From contig OY782765.1 in assembly GCA_963678275.1 (NCBI GenBank), positions 3,100,001 to 3,164,000 of the forward strand: 64,000 nucleotides of DNA. Direction: 5' to 3'. Position numbers and translations under genes: made by a program. Below are positions 17,746 through 26,078 of this stretch, in pieces. The stretch's first letter is position 1. Every line of letters begins with the position of its first letter. The notes under the pieces are model-generated. The model was not told the origin of the DNA. It saw nothing but the letters and a program-made list of their open reading frames with translations, and did no database searches. The stretch is from G963677445 sp963678275 (GTDB lineage: Bacteria; Bacteroidota; Ignavibacteria; Ignavibacteriales; Melioribacteraceae).

Positions 17746-19857
17746 TTATTTAACCAGCATCATCTTCTTTGTCGTCCTGAAATTCTGTCCATCCGCGCCT
17801 TTGGCCGAGATAGTGTAGAAATATACACCGCTGGCAAATGAGGCCGCGTTGAAGCTGATATGATGATATCCCGCCTGCTTTTCACCATTAAGCAGTGTTG
17901 TTACTTCCTGACCGATAGTATTGTAAACTGTTACTCTCACCTTCGAATCAACAGGGAGCGCGAACCTTATCTTTGTGGCGGGATTAAAAGGATTGGGATA
18001 ATTCTGTGAAAGGATAAACTCTGCAGGAATGATTTGCTCCTCATCCAGTTTTGTCGGGGGATAAAAGGGTCTCTGCCATATTCCATTATTCAAAATTAAG
18101 CCGTAAATTCTCTCCCGCCCTTTATAAAACTCTATAATTTTCTGGTCGGGTAATCCTTCATTATTATGTTCCCAGGTGGAACCATTATCATATGATATAA
18201 AGAGTCCCCCGTCAATTCCTGAAAATTCGGCAACACCGGCCAGAATAATATCGCCAAACGTTTCAAGATCCGAAATACTTATCGCGGAGAAGAGGTTATC
18301 GGCCACCTCCTCCCAGTTTTCTCCATTATCTGATGAACGGAATATTTCGGCTTTGATTCCTGAAAAGCTCCAATCGGCGCCGGCAAATATATATTTATCA
18401 TTGCAGGCCAGCTCAACAATATGCCCCCTCAACCCGTTTATTCTCTGCTCCCAGGTTTGTCCTGAGTCCCCGGAATAATAAATACCGTCACTTGTGCCGC
18501 AATAAAGATCATTCTGATTTACCAGAATTGTAAACCTTGATGAACCTGAATGTATACCATTATCAATATTCCTCCAGCTTCTGCCCATATCCGCTGAGGA
18601 GAAAATACTTTCGGGTGTAACCAGCAGAATTTGATCTTCAAATACCTGAATATCATTTACCAGGCAATAAGAAAAAGGTGATATATTTCTCCATGTCATC
18701 CCTTTATCTTCCGAAATAAATATATCGTAGCTGTCGGTTGCCAGGAGGTTTTCACCAATGGATGTCACTCTGTTCATATAATCAACCGGCAATCCATCCG
18801 AACTGATCTTCCAGCTTTTCCCGTTGTCATACGATATATATAACCCTGAGGATGTTCCCAGGTAAATATTTTCCCATTTGTATAACATTGATAACGCCAG
18901 CGACCCGTTTATTCCCGGCGACTTTTCCCAGGTCTGGCCGTAATCCTTCGAAGTGTACATACCTGAAATAGAATTGAGATTCGCAAAAAATATATCATCA
19001 TATATTGAAATATTGGTGACATATTCATCAACAGCGATCCGTGAAAAAACACTCCAGTCATTGCCATTATTCTCGGATACAAATATTCGCCCGGATGAAG
19101 TCCCCGCATAAATGTGGTTGTCATGAGAGATTAAAGCCAGATAAGCGGAATAAGCTGGTATCCCCTCAACTAATTTCCAGTTTTCTCCATAATTGTCCGA
19201 AATATATAAACCCGCGTCAACGCCGGCAAAAAGAATACCGTTTAATTCTGAAATACACCTGATCTCATACCCGGGCAGACCGCCGGAACATTTAATCCAT
19301 GTTGTTCCATTATCGGATGAACGGAAAACGCCATCTGATCTTGTGCCGGCATAAATAAAATTTTCTCCTTTATGAAGCAAATTTACGACAACTGTATCGA
19401 GACCGTTCATAATATGTCTCCATTGGGTCCCATTATCAGTTGAAATAAAAGTCCCAATTGAGGATGTGGCAATTATCGTATCATTTTGTGAAATTATTCC
19501 ACTCGTCTTAAAATACCCCATAAAGGGATTCACAACTTTTATCCAGTTTTCACCATGATCATCCGAATAATAAATGCCCCTGTTGGAACCCGCGAATATC
19601 CGGTTTTCATTGCGCGCGAAACAGTTGATATCCCAGCATTCAAGCCCTTTTGTTTTGGGAATCCATGACTTGCCGTAATCAGTTGTCAATAATATTCCCG
19701 CCCCAAACTCGTGCCCTCCGAATATCCCGACCGAATCTTCAAAAAGGATACTGACAGAACCACTTTCAGGTCCCCCGAACGGAGTCCATTGCGCGTTAAC
19801 CCGACCGACTATAACCAGGAGCAAATACAGAATAACCACTAATTTTTTCATTTTCAT
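17746..19857 (-). CDS. Secreted Asp-box (sialidase-like repeat) protein with T9SS sorting domain
   Basis: About 703 residues. A signal peptide (KKLVVILYLLLVIVGRVNA) is followed by roughly a dozen Asp-box/BNR-type motifs (SDDHGENW, SSDNGTTW, SYDNGKSW, SADMGRSW and similar) that indicate one or two beta-propellers. The last 85 residues start with LSQNYPNPFNPATKI and end KKMMLVK: a type A C-terminal domain for type IX secretion and cell-surface anchoring. The start is set at 19857 (MKMKKL) because AGGG sits close upstream and the signal peptide begins there; an ATG at 19917 has no ribosome-binding site. No sialidase catalytic residues could be assigned, so it is probably a propeller scaffold rather than an enzyme. 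Single gene with its own terminator. Confidence 0.85.
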   Translation of the reverse strand: MKMKKLVVILYLLLVIVGRVNAQWTPFGGPESGSVSILFEDSVGIFGGHEFGAGILLTTDYGKSWIPKTKGLECWDINCFARNENRIFAGSNRGIYYSDDHGENWIKVVNPFMGYFKTSGIISQNDTIIATSSIGTFISTDNGTQWRHIMNGLDTVVVNLLHKGENFIYAGTRSDGVFRSSDNGTTWIKCSGGLPGYEIRCISELNGILFAGVDAGLYISDNYGENWKLVEGIPAYSAYLALISHDNHIYAGTSSGRIFVSENNGNDWSVFSRIAVDEYVTNISIYDDIFFANLNSISGMYTSKDYGQTWEKSPGINGSLALSMLYKWENIYLGTSSGLYISYDNGKSWKISSDGLPVDYMNRVTSIGENLLATDSYDIFISEDKGMTWRNISPFSYCLVNDIQVFEDQILLVTPESIFSSADMGRSWRNIDNGIHSGSSRFTILVNQNDLYCGTSDGIYYSGDSGQTWEQRINGLRGHIVELACNDKYIFAGADWSFSGIKAEIFRSSDNGENWEEVADNLFSAISISDLETFGDIILAGVAEFSGIDGGLFISYDNGSTWEHNNEGLPDQKIIEFYKGRERIYGLILNNGIWQRPFYPPTKLDEEQIIPAEFILSQNYPNPFNPATKIRFALPVDSKVRVTVYNTIGQEVTTLLNGEKQAGYHHISFNAASFASGVYFYTISAKGADGQNFRTTKKMMLVK

Positions 19858-20327
19858 CCCTGTTTCTTCAGCAAACACAGCAAGTTTAAAATTACTTTTT
19901 TTATTACCTTCATGCAATGTAAAAAATGGTCACCCCTTTATGTTTAGTGATTAAAACCAGAATGTTTAAAAATCATCATCATTTTTTACCACTGTGGAAT
20001 TAACAGCCTGAATTAAAAAGAAAATCTTAGGTGAACTGACAGCTATAAGTTCCACCCTGGTACCCATAAATCAATTCATTTTTCTTGCAATATATCCCGA
20101 ATAATATTATTTTGCGTCAGACTGTTGTAATCAGGGGTAAAACGCTTTCGAAATATTATTTGCAAATATTTAAAATATCCGGCCGGATAGCAGAAATGCT
20201 TATCATTTCAAACTTTCGGCTATAAAATTTAATTCTGTCGCTGAATAATGGCCTGGTTATTTCCATATAATAAGATATGGAATCACATGTCAGCAGCGGG
20301 AAAATATTTTAAAACCAGGGAAAAGTT
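19858..20327. other. Upstream region of the RecQ-PRTase gene with two dyads
   Basis: No gene. Two inverted repeats stand out: AAATATT...AATATTT at 20151-20171 and TTCCATAT...ATATGGAA at 20261-20282. The second is 45 bp before the ATG of the RecQ-PRTase gene and could be an operator or a hairpin in its leader. Confidence 0.5.
20261..20282 (+). promoter_or_regulatory. Candidate operator/leader hairpin of the RecQ-DprA cassette
   Basis: Perfect 8 bp arms TTCCATAT and ATATGGAA separated by AATAAG, located 45 bp upstream of the RecQ-PRTase start codon. Position and symmetry suggest a regulator site, but no regulator gene is adjacent. Confidence 0.35.
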
Positions 20328-20696
20328 ATGAATCGTATCGAAGCGGAAAAAAAATTACACAAAACCTTTGGATTCCCAAAATTTTATGATGAACAGTGGG
20401 ATACTATCAAATTACTGCTGGAAGGAAAACGAGTCCTGCTCATCGAAAAAACAGGGTTTGGCAAGTCATTGTGTTTTCAGTTCCCGGCCACCCAATTTGA
20501 AGGAATAACAGTTATTTTTTCACCACTGATAGCATTAATGCGCGACCAGGTAAGATTTCTTAAAGATAAAGGAATCGCGGCAAAATATATTAATTCAGAG
20601 CAATCGCAGGAAGAAAATCAATCAGCGATAGAAGATGCGCTTCAGGGTAAAATTAAAATTTTGTATATAGCTCCTGAACGACAGGAAAATCAGTAA
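20328..20696 (+). CDS. recQ: RecQ-PRTase fusion, N-terminal part (up to in-frame TAA)
   Basis: The first 122 codons of a RecQ-family 3'-5' DNA helicase. They contain the Q-motif region (FYDEQWDTIKLLLEGK), motif I as EKTGFGKS (residues 40-47; usually PTGGGKS) and motif Ia (FSPLIALMRDQV). The frame stops at TAA 20694-20696, directly after APERQENQ, where RecQ proteins continue with W-x-E/x-A. The next codons, in the same frame without any shift, read WIEATRKMKLSMIVIDEAH, so a single base change from CAA, GAA, AAA or similar restores one 678-residue protein. Alone this fragment has Walker A but no Walker B and cannot be a helicase. Either a pseudogenising mutation or a sequencing error. AGGGAAAAG precedes the ATG. 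Confidence 0.75.
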   Translation: MNRIEAEKKLHKTFGFPKFYDEQWDTIKLLLEGKRVLLIEKTGFGKSLCFQFPATQFEGITVIFSPLIALMRDQVRFLKDKGIAAKYINSEQSQEENQSAIEDALQGKIKILYIAPERQENQ

Positions 20697-20717
20697 TGGA
20701 TAGAGGCCACCCGAAAA

Positions 20718-22364
20718 ATGAAGTTATCCATGATCGTTATTGATGAAGCGCATACTATCTCTGTATGGGGACATGATTTTCGTCCCGCATTCAGAAGAAT
20801 TGTAAACCTGGTTCAGTTGTTGCCTGAAAATCTGCCGGTTCTTGCTACGACCGCGACCGCGACAAAAAGAGTTCAGCGCGATATTGAAAAACAGATAGCC
20901 GGTGATATTGTATCTATCAGAGGCAATCTGATGAGGGAAAACCTGCATCTTTTTGTCATTGATGTAAAATCTGAAGATGATAAACTTATTTGGTTAGCCT
21001 CAAAAATAAAAAAGATTAATGGCAGCGGAATAATCTACACCGGGACAAGAGTAAATACCGAGATTTATTCGAGGTGGTTAAATTACTCAGGAATAAGTTC
21101 GGTCGAATATAATGCCGGACTCGACCCTGATTCAAGAAAAGAAATCGAATCGGGATTGATGTCAAATAGATGGAAGTGTATTATTTCCACCAACGCTCTC
21201 GGAATGGGAATTGATAAGCCCGATATCAGATTTATAATTCATACTCAGATTCCACAATCCCCGATTCATTATTACCAGGAAATCGGAAGAGCCGGCAGAG
21301 ATGGCAAGCCCACTTATATAATTTTATTTTTCAATTCATCACAAACAGAAAATAAGGTTTATGAAGACGCAAAACTGCCTATGGCCTTTATTGAGGGGGG
21401 AAGACCATCAATAAACAACTACCAGAAGGTTATCGACGCTTTAAAAAAAGAGCCGCTTGGGGAAAGAGAGCTTATGAAAATCACAAATATGAAGCAAACC
21501 CAAATAAGGGTAATTAAAGCGGACCTTATTGAACAGGGCATTGCTAAAGAAGTATTATATGGCCGATCAAAAAAATATGAATACCAGTTTAACGCCCCCG
21601 AATTGAATACCAAATCATTTGAAGAACTGAGATTGAACAAACTCAGAGAACTGGATTCAATGATTGAATATATTTTTACCGATAAACCAAGAATGCGGTT
21701 TCTTTGTGAATACCTGGGTGATCAAAGAACATTTAATCATGAAAATTGCGATAACACCACTCATAAAAAATTAGTTATACCCCGAACTGAGGAAATATTA
21801 CAAAAATTGCGGGAATTCCGGGAGACATATTTCCCTGAATTAATAGTTGAAAGCCAAAATTCAAATATTATTAATGGAATAGCAGCATCCTATTATGGTG
21901 TTACAACAGTAGGTTCGACAATTCACAGGTGTAAATATGAAAATGGCGGCGATTTCCCCGACTTTTTGTTAAAATTAACACTTAAAGCATTCAGGAAAAA
22001 ATTTGGAAATCAGCATTTTCATTATATTTGTTATGTGCCTCCGACAGAGTCTGGAGATTTAGTTAAAAATTTTGCTGAAAAACTCGCGACAGTCTTGAAT
22101 ATTCCAATATCACATAAGTTGAAAAAAATATCCGCGACAAAACCACAAAAAGTTTTTCAAAACGGATATTTAAAAAAGGAAAATGTAAAGGGAGTTTTTC
22201 AATATGACAACCCGGATGAGCTCCTGGGTAAGTCTGTATTATTATTTGATGACATAAGCGACAGCGGCGCGACGATAAAAGAAGTTGGAGCTTTTTTAAC
22301 AGGTTGCGGAGCGGAGATAATCGCTCCCCTGGTAATCGCGAAAACTGTAAGCGGAGATATTTAA
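20718..22364 (+). CDS. recQ: RecQ-PRTase fusion, C-terminal part (helicase motifs II-VI plus phosphoribosyltransferase)
   Basis: Continues the 20328 frame. It carries RecQ motif II and its aromatic loop (DEAHTISVWGHDFRPAF), motif III (LATTATAT), motif IV (GIIYTGTR), motif V (STNALGMGIDKPDIRFIIH) and motif VI (YYQEIGRAGRDG). A reduced zinc region follows (RMRFLCEYLGDQ ... NHENCDN; the classic four-Cys set is incomplete). From about residue 480 of the full protein there is a second domain with the PRPP-binding loop LLFDDISDSGATIKEV (around 641-649), typical of ComF-like phosphoribosyltransferases. The true gene is 20328-22364; 20718 is only the first in-frame ATG after the stop. dprA starts 9 bp downstream. 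The fusion of RecQ to a ComF-like PRTase next to DprA suggests DNA processing or anti-phage activity. Confidence 0.82.
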   Translation: MKLSMIVIDEAHTISVWGHDFRPAFRRIVNLVQLLPENLPVLATTATATKRVQRDIEKQIAGDIVSIRGNLMRENLHLFVIDVKSEDDKLIWLASKIKKINGSGIIYTGTRVNTEIYSRWLNYSGISSVEYNAGLDPDSRKEIESGLMSNRWKCIISTNALGMGIDKPDIRFIIHTQIPQSPIHYYQEIGRAGRDGKPTYIILFFNSSQTENKVYEDAKLPMAFIEGGRPSINNYQKVIDALKKEPLGERELMKITNMKQTQIRVIKADLIEQGIAKEVLYGRSKKYEYQFNAPELNTKSFEELRLNKLRELDSMIEYIFTDKPRMRFLCEYLGDQRTFNHENCDNTTHKKLVIPRTEEILQKLREFRETYFPELIVESQNSNIINGIAASYYGVTTVGSTIHRCKYENGGDFPDFLLKLTLKAFRKKFGNQHFHYICYVPPTESGDLVKNFAEKLATVLNIPISHKLKKISATKPQKVFQNGYLKKENVKGVFQYDNPDELLGKSVLLFDDISDSGATIKEVGAFLTGCGAEIIAPLVIAKTVSGDI

Positions 22365-22373
22365 GGATTTATT

Positions 22374-23516
22374 ATGAAACAAGAATACGCCTATTGGATG
22401 GCGCTGGCTCATCTGCCCCAAATAAGCAACAGGTTAAAAAACGATATTATTGTAAATATATTCCGGGAAAACATTTCAATAATTGACTTTTTCAGACTTG
22501 ACAGATCGACACTGGAAAGTGTTTACAAGCTTGATATTACAGCCATAGCTTTACTTGAAGAATCGAAAAAAGAACTCGCGAACTATTCTTTCATTGTTGA
22601 AGATCTGCTCGAACAGGGATATGATATTCTCCCGATTACTTCTGAAAAATATTCCGGCACACTAAAAAACAATTTAAAACGAACCTATGCCCCTCCTTTA
22701 ATATATGTTAAAGGCAATCAAAAAATGTTACAGGAACAATCATTGGCAATTGTGGGCTCAAGAAACGCTTCCGGTGCCGCTCTGAGGTTCACCGATAATG
22801 TCGCGTTGGAAGCCTCAAAAAGTTACAAGGTGGTTGTGAGCGGATTCGCGAAAGGAGTTGATAAACAGGCTTTGGATTCAGCGATAAAATATAATGGTCA
22901 GAGTATCATAGTGCTCCCCCAGGGAATTATGACCTTTGCTTCCGGTTTTAAAAAATATTATCCGCAAATAATTTCCGGGGATGTTCTTGTTCTTAGCGCC
23001 TTTTTTCCAAAAGCTCCATGGAATGTAAAGTTGGCTATGGCCAGAAATCCCATAATTTACGGCCTTGCTGACGAAATTTTTGTTGCCGAATCAAGCGATA
23101 AGGGAGGAACCTGGGCCGGTGTGATAGATGGACTGCGTAAAGGAAGAAAAATTTATGTGCGCGTTCCTGAAAAAAATGGAAAGAACGCGAACCAACTGCT
23201 TATCAACCAGGGCGCTTTTCCGGTTGATTCAGAGGGAAATATAGTTGAACAGAATTACGAATTAACCGCGGAAACTCCCCCGGTTTTTCCCACACAAAAA
23301 CTTAAAGCTGAAAAAGAAAAAGTTTTTGAGTTGCTGAAAGGAGGAGAGTATTCTTCAAAAGAAATAATTCAGAAGCTAAAACTTGATTTGAATACACGGC
23401 AATTAACTTCATATCTAAAAACACAGGATGAAATTAAAACAATAAATTCAAAGCCTCTTAAATTCACCATCGCTAAACAAGATGAGTATTCTCTTTTTAA
23501 CCAGGGAGCTGACTGA
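22374..23516 (+). CDS. dprA: DprA/Smf-like DNA-processing protein
   Basis: A 380-residue DprA-family protein. An N-terminal helical region (1-105) resembles the SAM/HhH-like segment of DprA. The Rossmann core follows: SLAIVGSRNAS (motif GSR), VVVSGFAKGVDKQALDSAI (the S-G-x-A-x-G-x-D loop that binds ssDNA in DprA) and GQSIIVLPQGI. The C-terminal ~70 residues (KVFELLKGGEYSSKEIIQKLKL) look like a winged-helix DML1-type domain. It starts 9 bp after the RecQ-PRTase stop with AAGGA upstream, so it is co-transcribed. Housekeeping DprA binds ssDNA and loads RecA during transformation; this operon copy may instead sense foreign DNA. A weak AAGCCG/CGGCTT stem with T-run follows the gene (about 23523-23566). 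Confidence 0.85.
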   Translation: MKQEYAYWMALAHLPQISNRLKNDIIVNIFRENISIIDFFRLDRSTLESVYKLDITAIALLEESKKELANYSFIVEDLLEQGYDILPITSEKYSGTLKNNLKRTYAPPLIYVKGNQKMLQEQSLAIVGSRNASGAALRFTDNVALEASKSYKVVVSGFAKGVDKQALDSAIKYNGQSIIVLPQGIMTFASGFKKYYPQIISGDVLVLSAFFPKAPWNVKLAMARNPIIYGLADEIFVAESSDKGGTWAGVIDGLRKGRKIYVRVPEKNGKNANQLLINQGAFPVDSEGNIVEQNYELTAETPPVFPTQKLKAEKEKVFELLKGGEYSSKEIIQKLKLDLNTRQLTSYLKTQDEIKTINSKPLKFTIAKQDEYSLFNQGAD

Positions 23517-23573
23517 TCCGATAAGCCGGTGAAAATTTTAGGTGCTGTTTTTTTACGGCTTTTTTCTCATCTG

Positions 23574-23766
23574 TAGTATCTGATTTTTCCCTGGTCACAA
23601 GGAATACAAAAGATATGGAGGCAAGCGGAGTAAGAATTCTAAATCCGTGGGAATATTAAACAGTACAGTAAAAATTTTATACCGCCGATATTCCCCGTTT
23701 ATTCTTCGTTCTTTTGTTTAAATTCCTCCCCTTCCGGCCTCTCCGCGTCTTAGCTTAAGAACTCCT
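23574..23766 (+). pseudogene. Duplicated 3' end of the PIN-toxin gene
   Basis: This segment is nearly identical to 24739-24930. It encodes the last 27 residues of the PIN toxin (VSDF..VTRNTKDMEASGVRIL..WEY, stop at 23657-23659) with one Thr-to-Ser change, and the similarity runs on for about 105 bp past the stop. The 5' four-fifths of the toxin gene and all of the antitoxin are absent. It lies 57 bp after dprA. The rest of the gap to 24113 holds a GTCCT-GTCT-GGGAC hairpin (23843-23856) and a dispersed CGCGATTTCATTTTG...GGAGTTCTGA phrase (about 23970-24005). It is a relic of recombination or a partial duplication at the island border. Confidence 0.85.
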
Positions 23767-24113
23767 GATCCCGGTTATAAAAACCATAACTCACATGGTT
23801 TCATTCGCAAAATATAATAGCGGGGCAGAAGTCTGGAAGAAAGTCCTGTCTGGGACGACAGAGACAATTTTTATCCATTAAAATGGAACATCTTTTTTAT
23901 TGATTGCTCGATGAATGAGAAATACTGTTTATATTGAGAGCTTGAGATATGATAATTCCCGATAAACTTCCGCGATTTCATTTTGTGGGAGGTCAGGAGT
24001 TCTGAACTTAAGTTTTTGAGGGTTTTGATAACCATTGTGAAAAAATTTTATAAAAATTTATCTAAGATTCCCCGTTTGTAAGAATTTTGAAAAGATGGAA
24101 GTTTTATATATAT

Positions 24114-24128
24114 TCCAGACAGTCTGGA
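24114..24128 (+). promoter_or_regulatory. Palindromic operator of the toxin-antitoxin operon
   Basis: TCCAGAC-A-GTCTGGA is a perfect 7+1+7 palindrome 22 bp before the antitoxin ATG, just after an AT-rich TATATAT stretch that could be the -10 region. Antitoxins of the Phd/YefM type usually repress their own operon by binding such a site. Confidence 0.7.
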
Positions 24129-24150
24129 TTAAATTGAATGGAGAAACAAA

Positions 24151-24405
24151 ATGATTAATAAATCATGGCAGTTACAAGATGCGAAAAATCGCTTAAGTCA
24201 GTTGGTTAATTATGCCAACACATATGGCCCCCAGATAATTACCAGGCATGGAAAAGAAACAGCAGTTGTGCTGTCATTTTCAGAATATAAAAAAATGACA
24301 AAACCTGAGTCGGGTTTAGTTGATTTTTTCCAAAAATCACCTTTATCAAAAGAGTCCATTGAGTTTGAACGTATCCAGGGAAAACCCAGGGAAATTGAAA
24401 TATGA
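24151..24405 (+). CDS. Phd/YefM-type antitoxin
   Basis: An 84-residue antitoxin. The N-terminal 55 residues match the Phd/YefM DNA-binding fold (WQLQDAKNRLSQLVNYA, PQIITRHGKETAVVLSFSEY). The C-terminal tail (SGLVDFFQKSPLSKESIEFERI) is the expected toxin-wrapping peptide, here with the DFF..SPL pattern typical of partners of FitB/VapC toxins. Its stop overlaps the toxin start by 4 bp (ATGA), so the two are translationally coupled. GGAG lies upstream of the ATG. The operator palindrome at 24114-24128 suggests conditional auto-repression. Confidence 0.9.
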   Translation: MINKSWQLQDAKNRLSQLVNYANTYGPQIITRHGKETAVVLSFSEYKKMTKPESGLVDFFQKSPLSKESIEFERIQGKPREIEI

Positions 24406-24824
24406 ATTATTTGCTTGACACCTGTGTTATTTCGGAGTTAATTAAGAAACAACCGAATAAAAATGTTATCCAATGGATTTCTTCTGTTTCAGAAAATTCT
24501 TTATTCTTAAGTGTCTTCACTATTGCAGAAATTCACAGGGGAATTGAAAAACTCCCCGAAAGCAGGAAGAAAAATGATTTGCAAAATTGGGTAAATTCAG
24601 AACTTAAAGAACGATTTAAAGAAAGAATTCTTTTATTCACTTATGAGGCTGCCAAGAAGTGGGGATATATTCAGAGCTATTCAGAAAATATTGGAAAAAC
24701 CATGTCTGTTATTGATGGATTTATTGCTTCAATCGCTATAGTATCTGATTTTACCCTGGTCACAAGGAATACAAAAGATATGGAGGCAAGCGGAGTAAGA
24801 ATTCTAAATCCGTGGGAATATTAA
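24402..24824 (+). CDS. PIN-domain toxin (VapC/FitB type)
   Basis: A 140-residue PIN-domain ribonuclease toxin. The acidic metal-binding residues are in place: Asp6 in LLDTCVISEL, Glu43 in TIAEIHRGI, Asp105 in VIDGFIAS and Asp126 in TRNTKDME. The overall pattern (YLLDTCVISEL at the start, NPWE at the end) is that of the FitB/VapC branch, whose members cut tRNA or rRNA. It is the second gene of the operon, overlapping the antitoxin by 4 bp. The last 27 codons and about 105 bp of downstream DNA are duplicated 1.17 kb upstream, next to dprA. The gene appears intact. Confidence 0.92.
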   Translation: MNYLLDTCVISELIKKQPNKNVIQWISSVSENSLFLSVFTIAEIHRGIEKLPESRKKNDLQNWVNSELKERFKERILLFTYEAAKKWGYIQSYSENIGKTMSVIDGFIASIAIVSDFTLVTRNTKDMEASGVRILNPWEY

Positions 24825-26078
24825 ACAGTACTGCTAAAATTTTATACCGCCGATATTCCCCGTCCATTCTTCACTCTTTTGTTTAAATTTCTCCTTTGCC
24901 GGCCTCTCCGCGTTTTAGCTTAAGAATTCCATATTAACATATACAAAAACTGGCTTAGCCGGAAGTGGAAAGTCAGTTAATTGATAATGGACAATTGATA
25001 ATTAAAGATGACTCAGTTTTTTATTAAAACATCCTGACCATCATTCTTATCCTGGAAATCCTTTTTTTTCTGCGCCCATCAGCGAAATCCGCTGGAAATA
25101 ATGCCCTGGTTATAGAGGCAATAAGATTCAGATTTTTGAGGGTCTGCCTTTGCTATTAAGGTTAAAAGACTCAGAACTCCTTACTCCTCGCAAAATGAAA
25201 TCGCGGAAATTTTTGAAAAATATCATATGAAATTGTTATCCATTTATTACTTGACAAAGTCTTTTCTTAGCCATACATGATGTATTAGAAAATTGAAATT
25301 CTATCGATCTGGGTTTATCGCGGATGTCTTAAGGTGTTTGATTATCCGGGGTGGTTTGTAAATCCCCTATAGGGATTTGTATTTCAATATTTTGCATATT
25401 TCTACCCCCATGGGGACGTTCCGCAATAATTCCCCCATCGACAATGCGGTATTTTAAAAGAACCTTGTAGAGGTTCCATTATTGTAGCAAAAATGAGACG
25501 TTATTCAAAATAATCTCTGTAGGAGATGCATAAAATGGCGTTCAAATTCAATCATTTTTAAAAATAATACAATGTCAATGTATTGGTTCAGTACACTATT
25601 CGATAAGATAAAGAAGGACCTGCCCAAGTTGTTCCCTTATCGAATTATCCCGCGGTTTTATTTTGCGAATGAATCCATGTAAGTTATTGTTTTTTATAAC
25701 CGGGATCAGGAGTTCTGAGACTAAAGAATAAGGTTCTTTTGTCAGGTTTTTCAGAGAGAAATTCACGCATCAAAAAAAATCGTCATTTTACGAAAAATTT
25801 TTGAACTCATGGAATATTTATCAATTGTCTTTTTAAATTGTTCATTGTACATTATTAATTGTTAATTGAAATTTTGCCGTTTTGAGCAGAATTTAACTCC
25901 TTACGGAGTAATCATAAACTGGCAAAGCCAGAAAAACTGAACCAGTCCGGTAGCTGAGCGGAGTCGAAGCTACCGCCGTTGGTTTCGACTTCGCTCAACC
26001 TCCGGCTGTGTGCATGAAATATTTTGCCATTTTCCGTAGAATTTAACTGCTTACGGAGTAATTGCCTTTTCCTTCCGG
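24825..26078. repeat. Repeat island A: composite repeat with covarying hairpins
   Basis: No gene. From about 25187 to 25740 it is one copy of a ~550 bp composite repeat also found at 52.68-53.22 kb, in reverse at 32.0-33.15 kb, and in part at 46.69-46.99 kb. Hairpins inside include AAATCCC-CTATA-GGGATTT (near 25350), GAACCT-TGTAG-AGGTTC (near 25460) and ATCTC-TGTAG-GAGAT (near 25520). Further on lie a TTGTTAATTG stretch, two copies of the CATTTT..GTAGAATTTAACT phrase (25874 and 26022) and a CTGAGCGGAGTCGAAG-type inverted pair near 25955-26005. Confidence 0.8.

Noticed and set aside
20328..20696. Programmed frameshift or split helicase as the reason for the RecQ break
   Set aside because: The two halves are in the same frame and the first half lacks motif II, so a frameshift or a functional two-subunit split does not fit; a point stop does.
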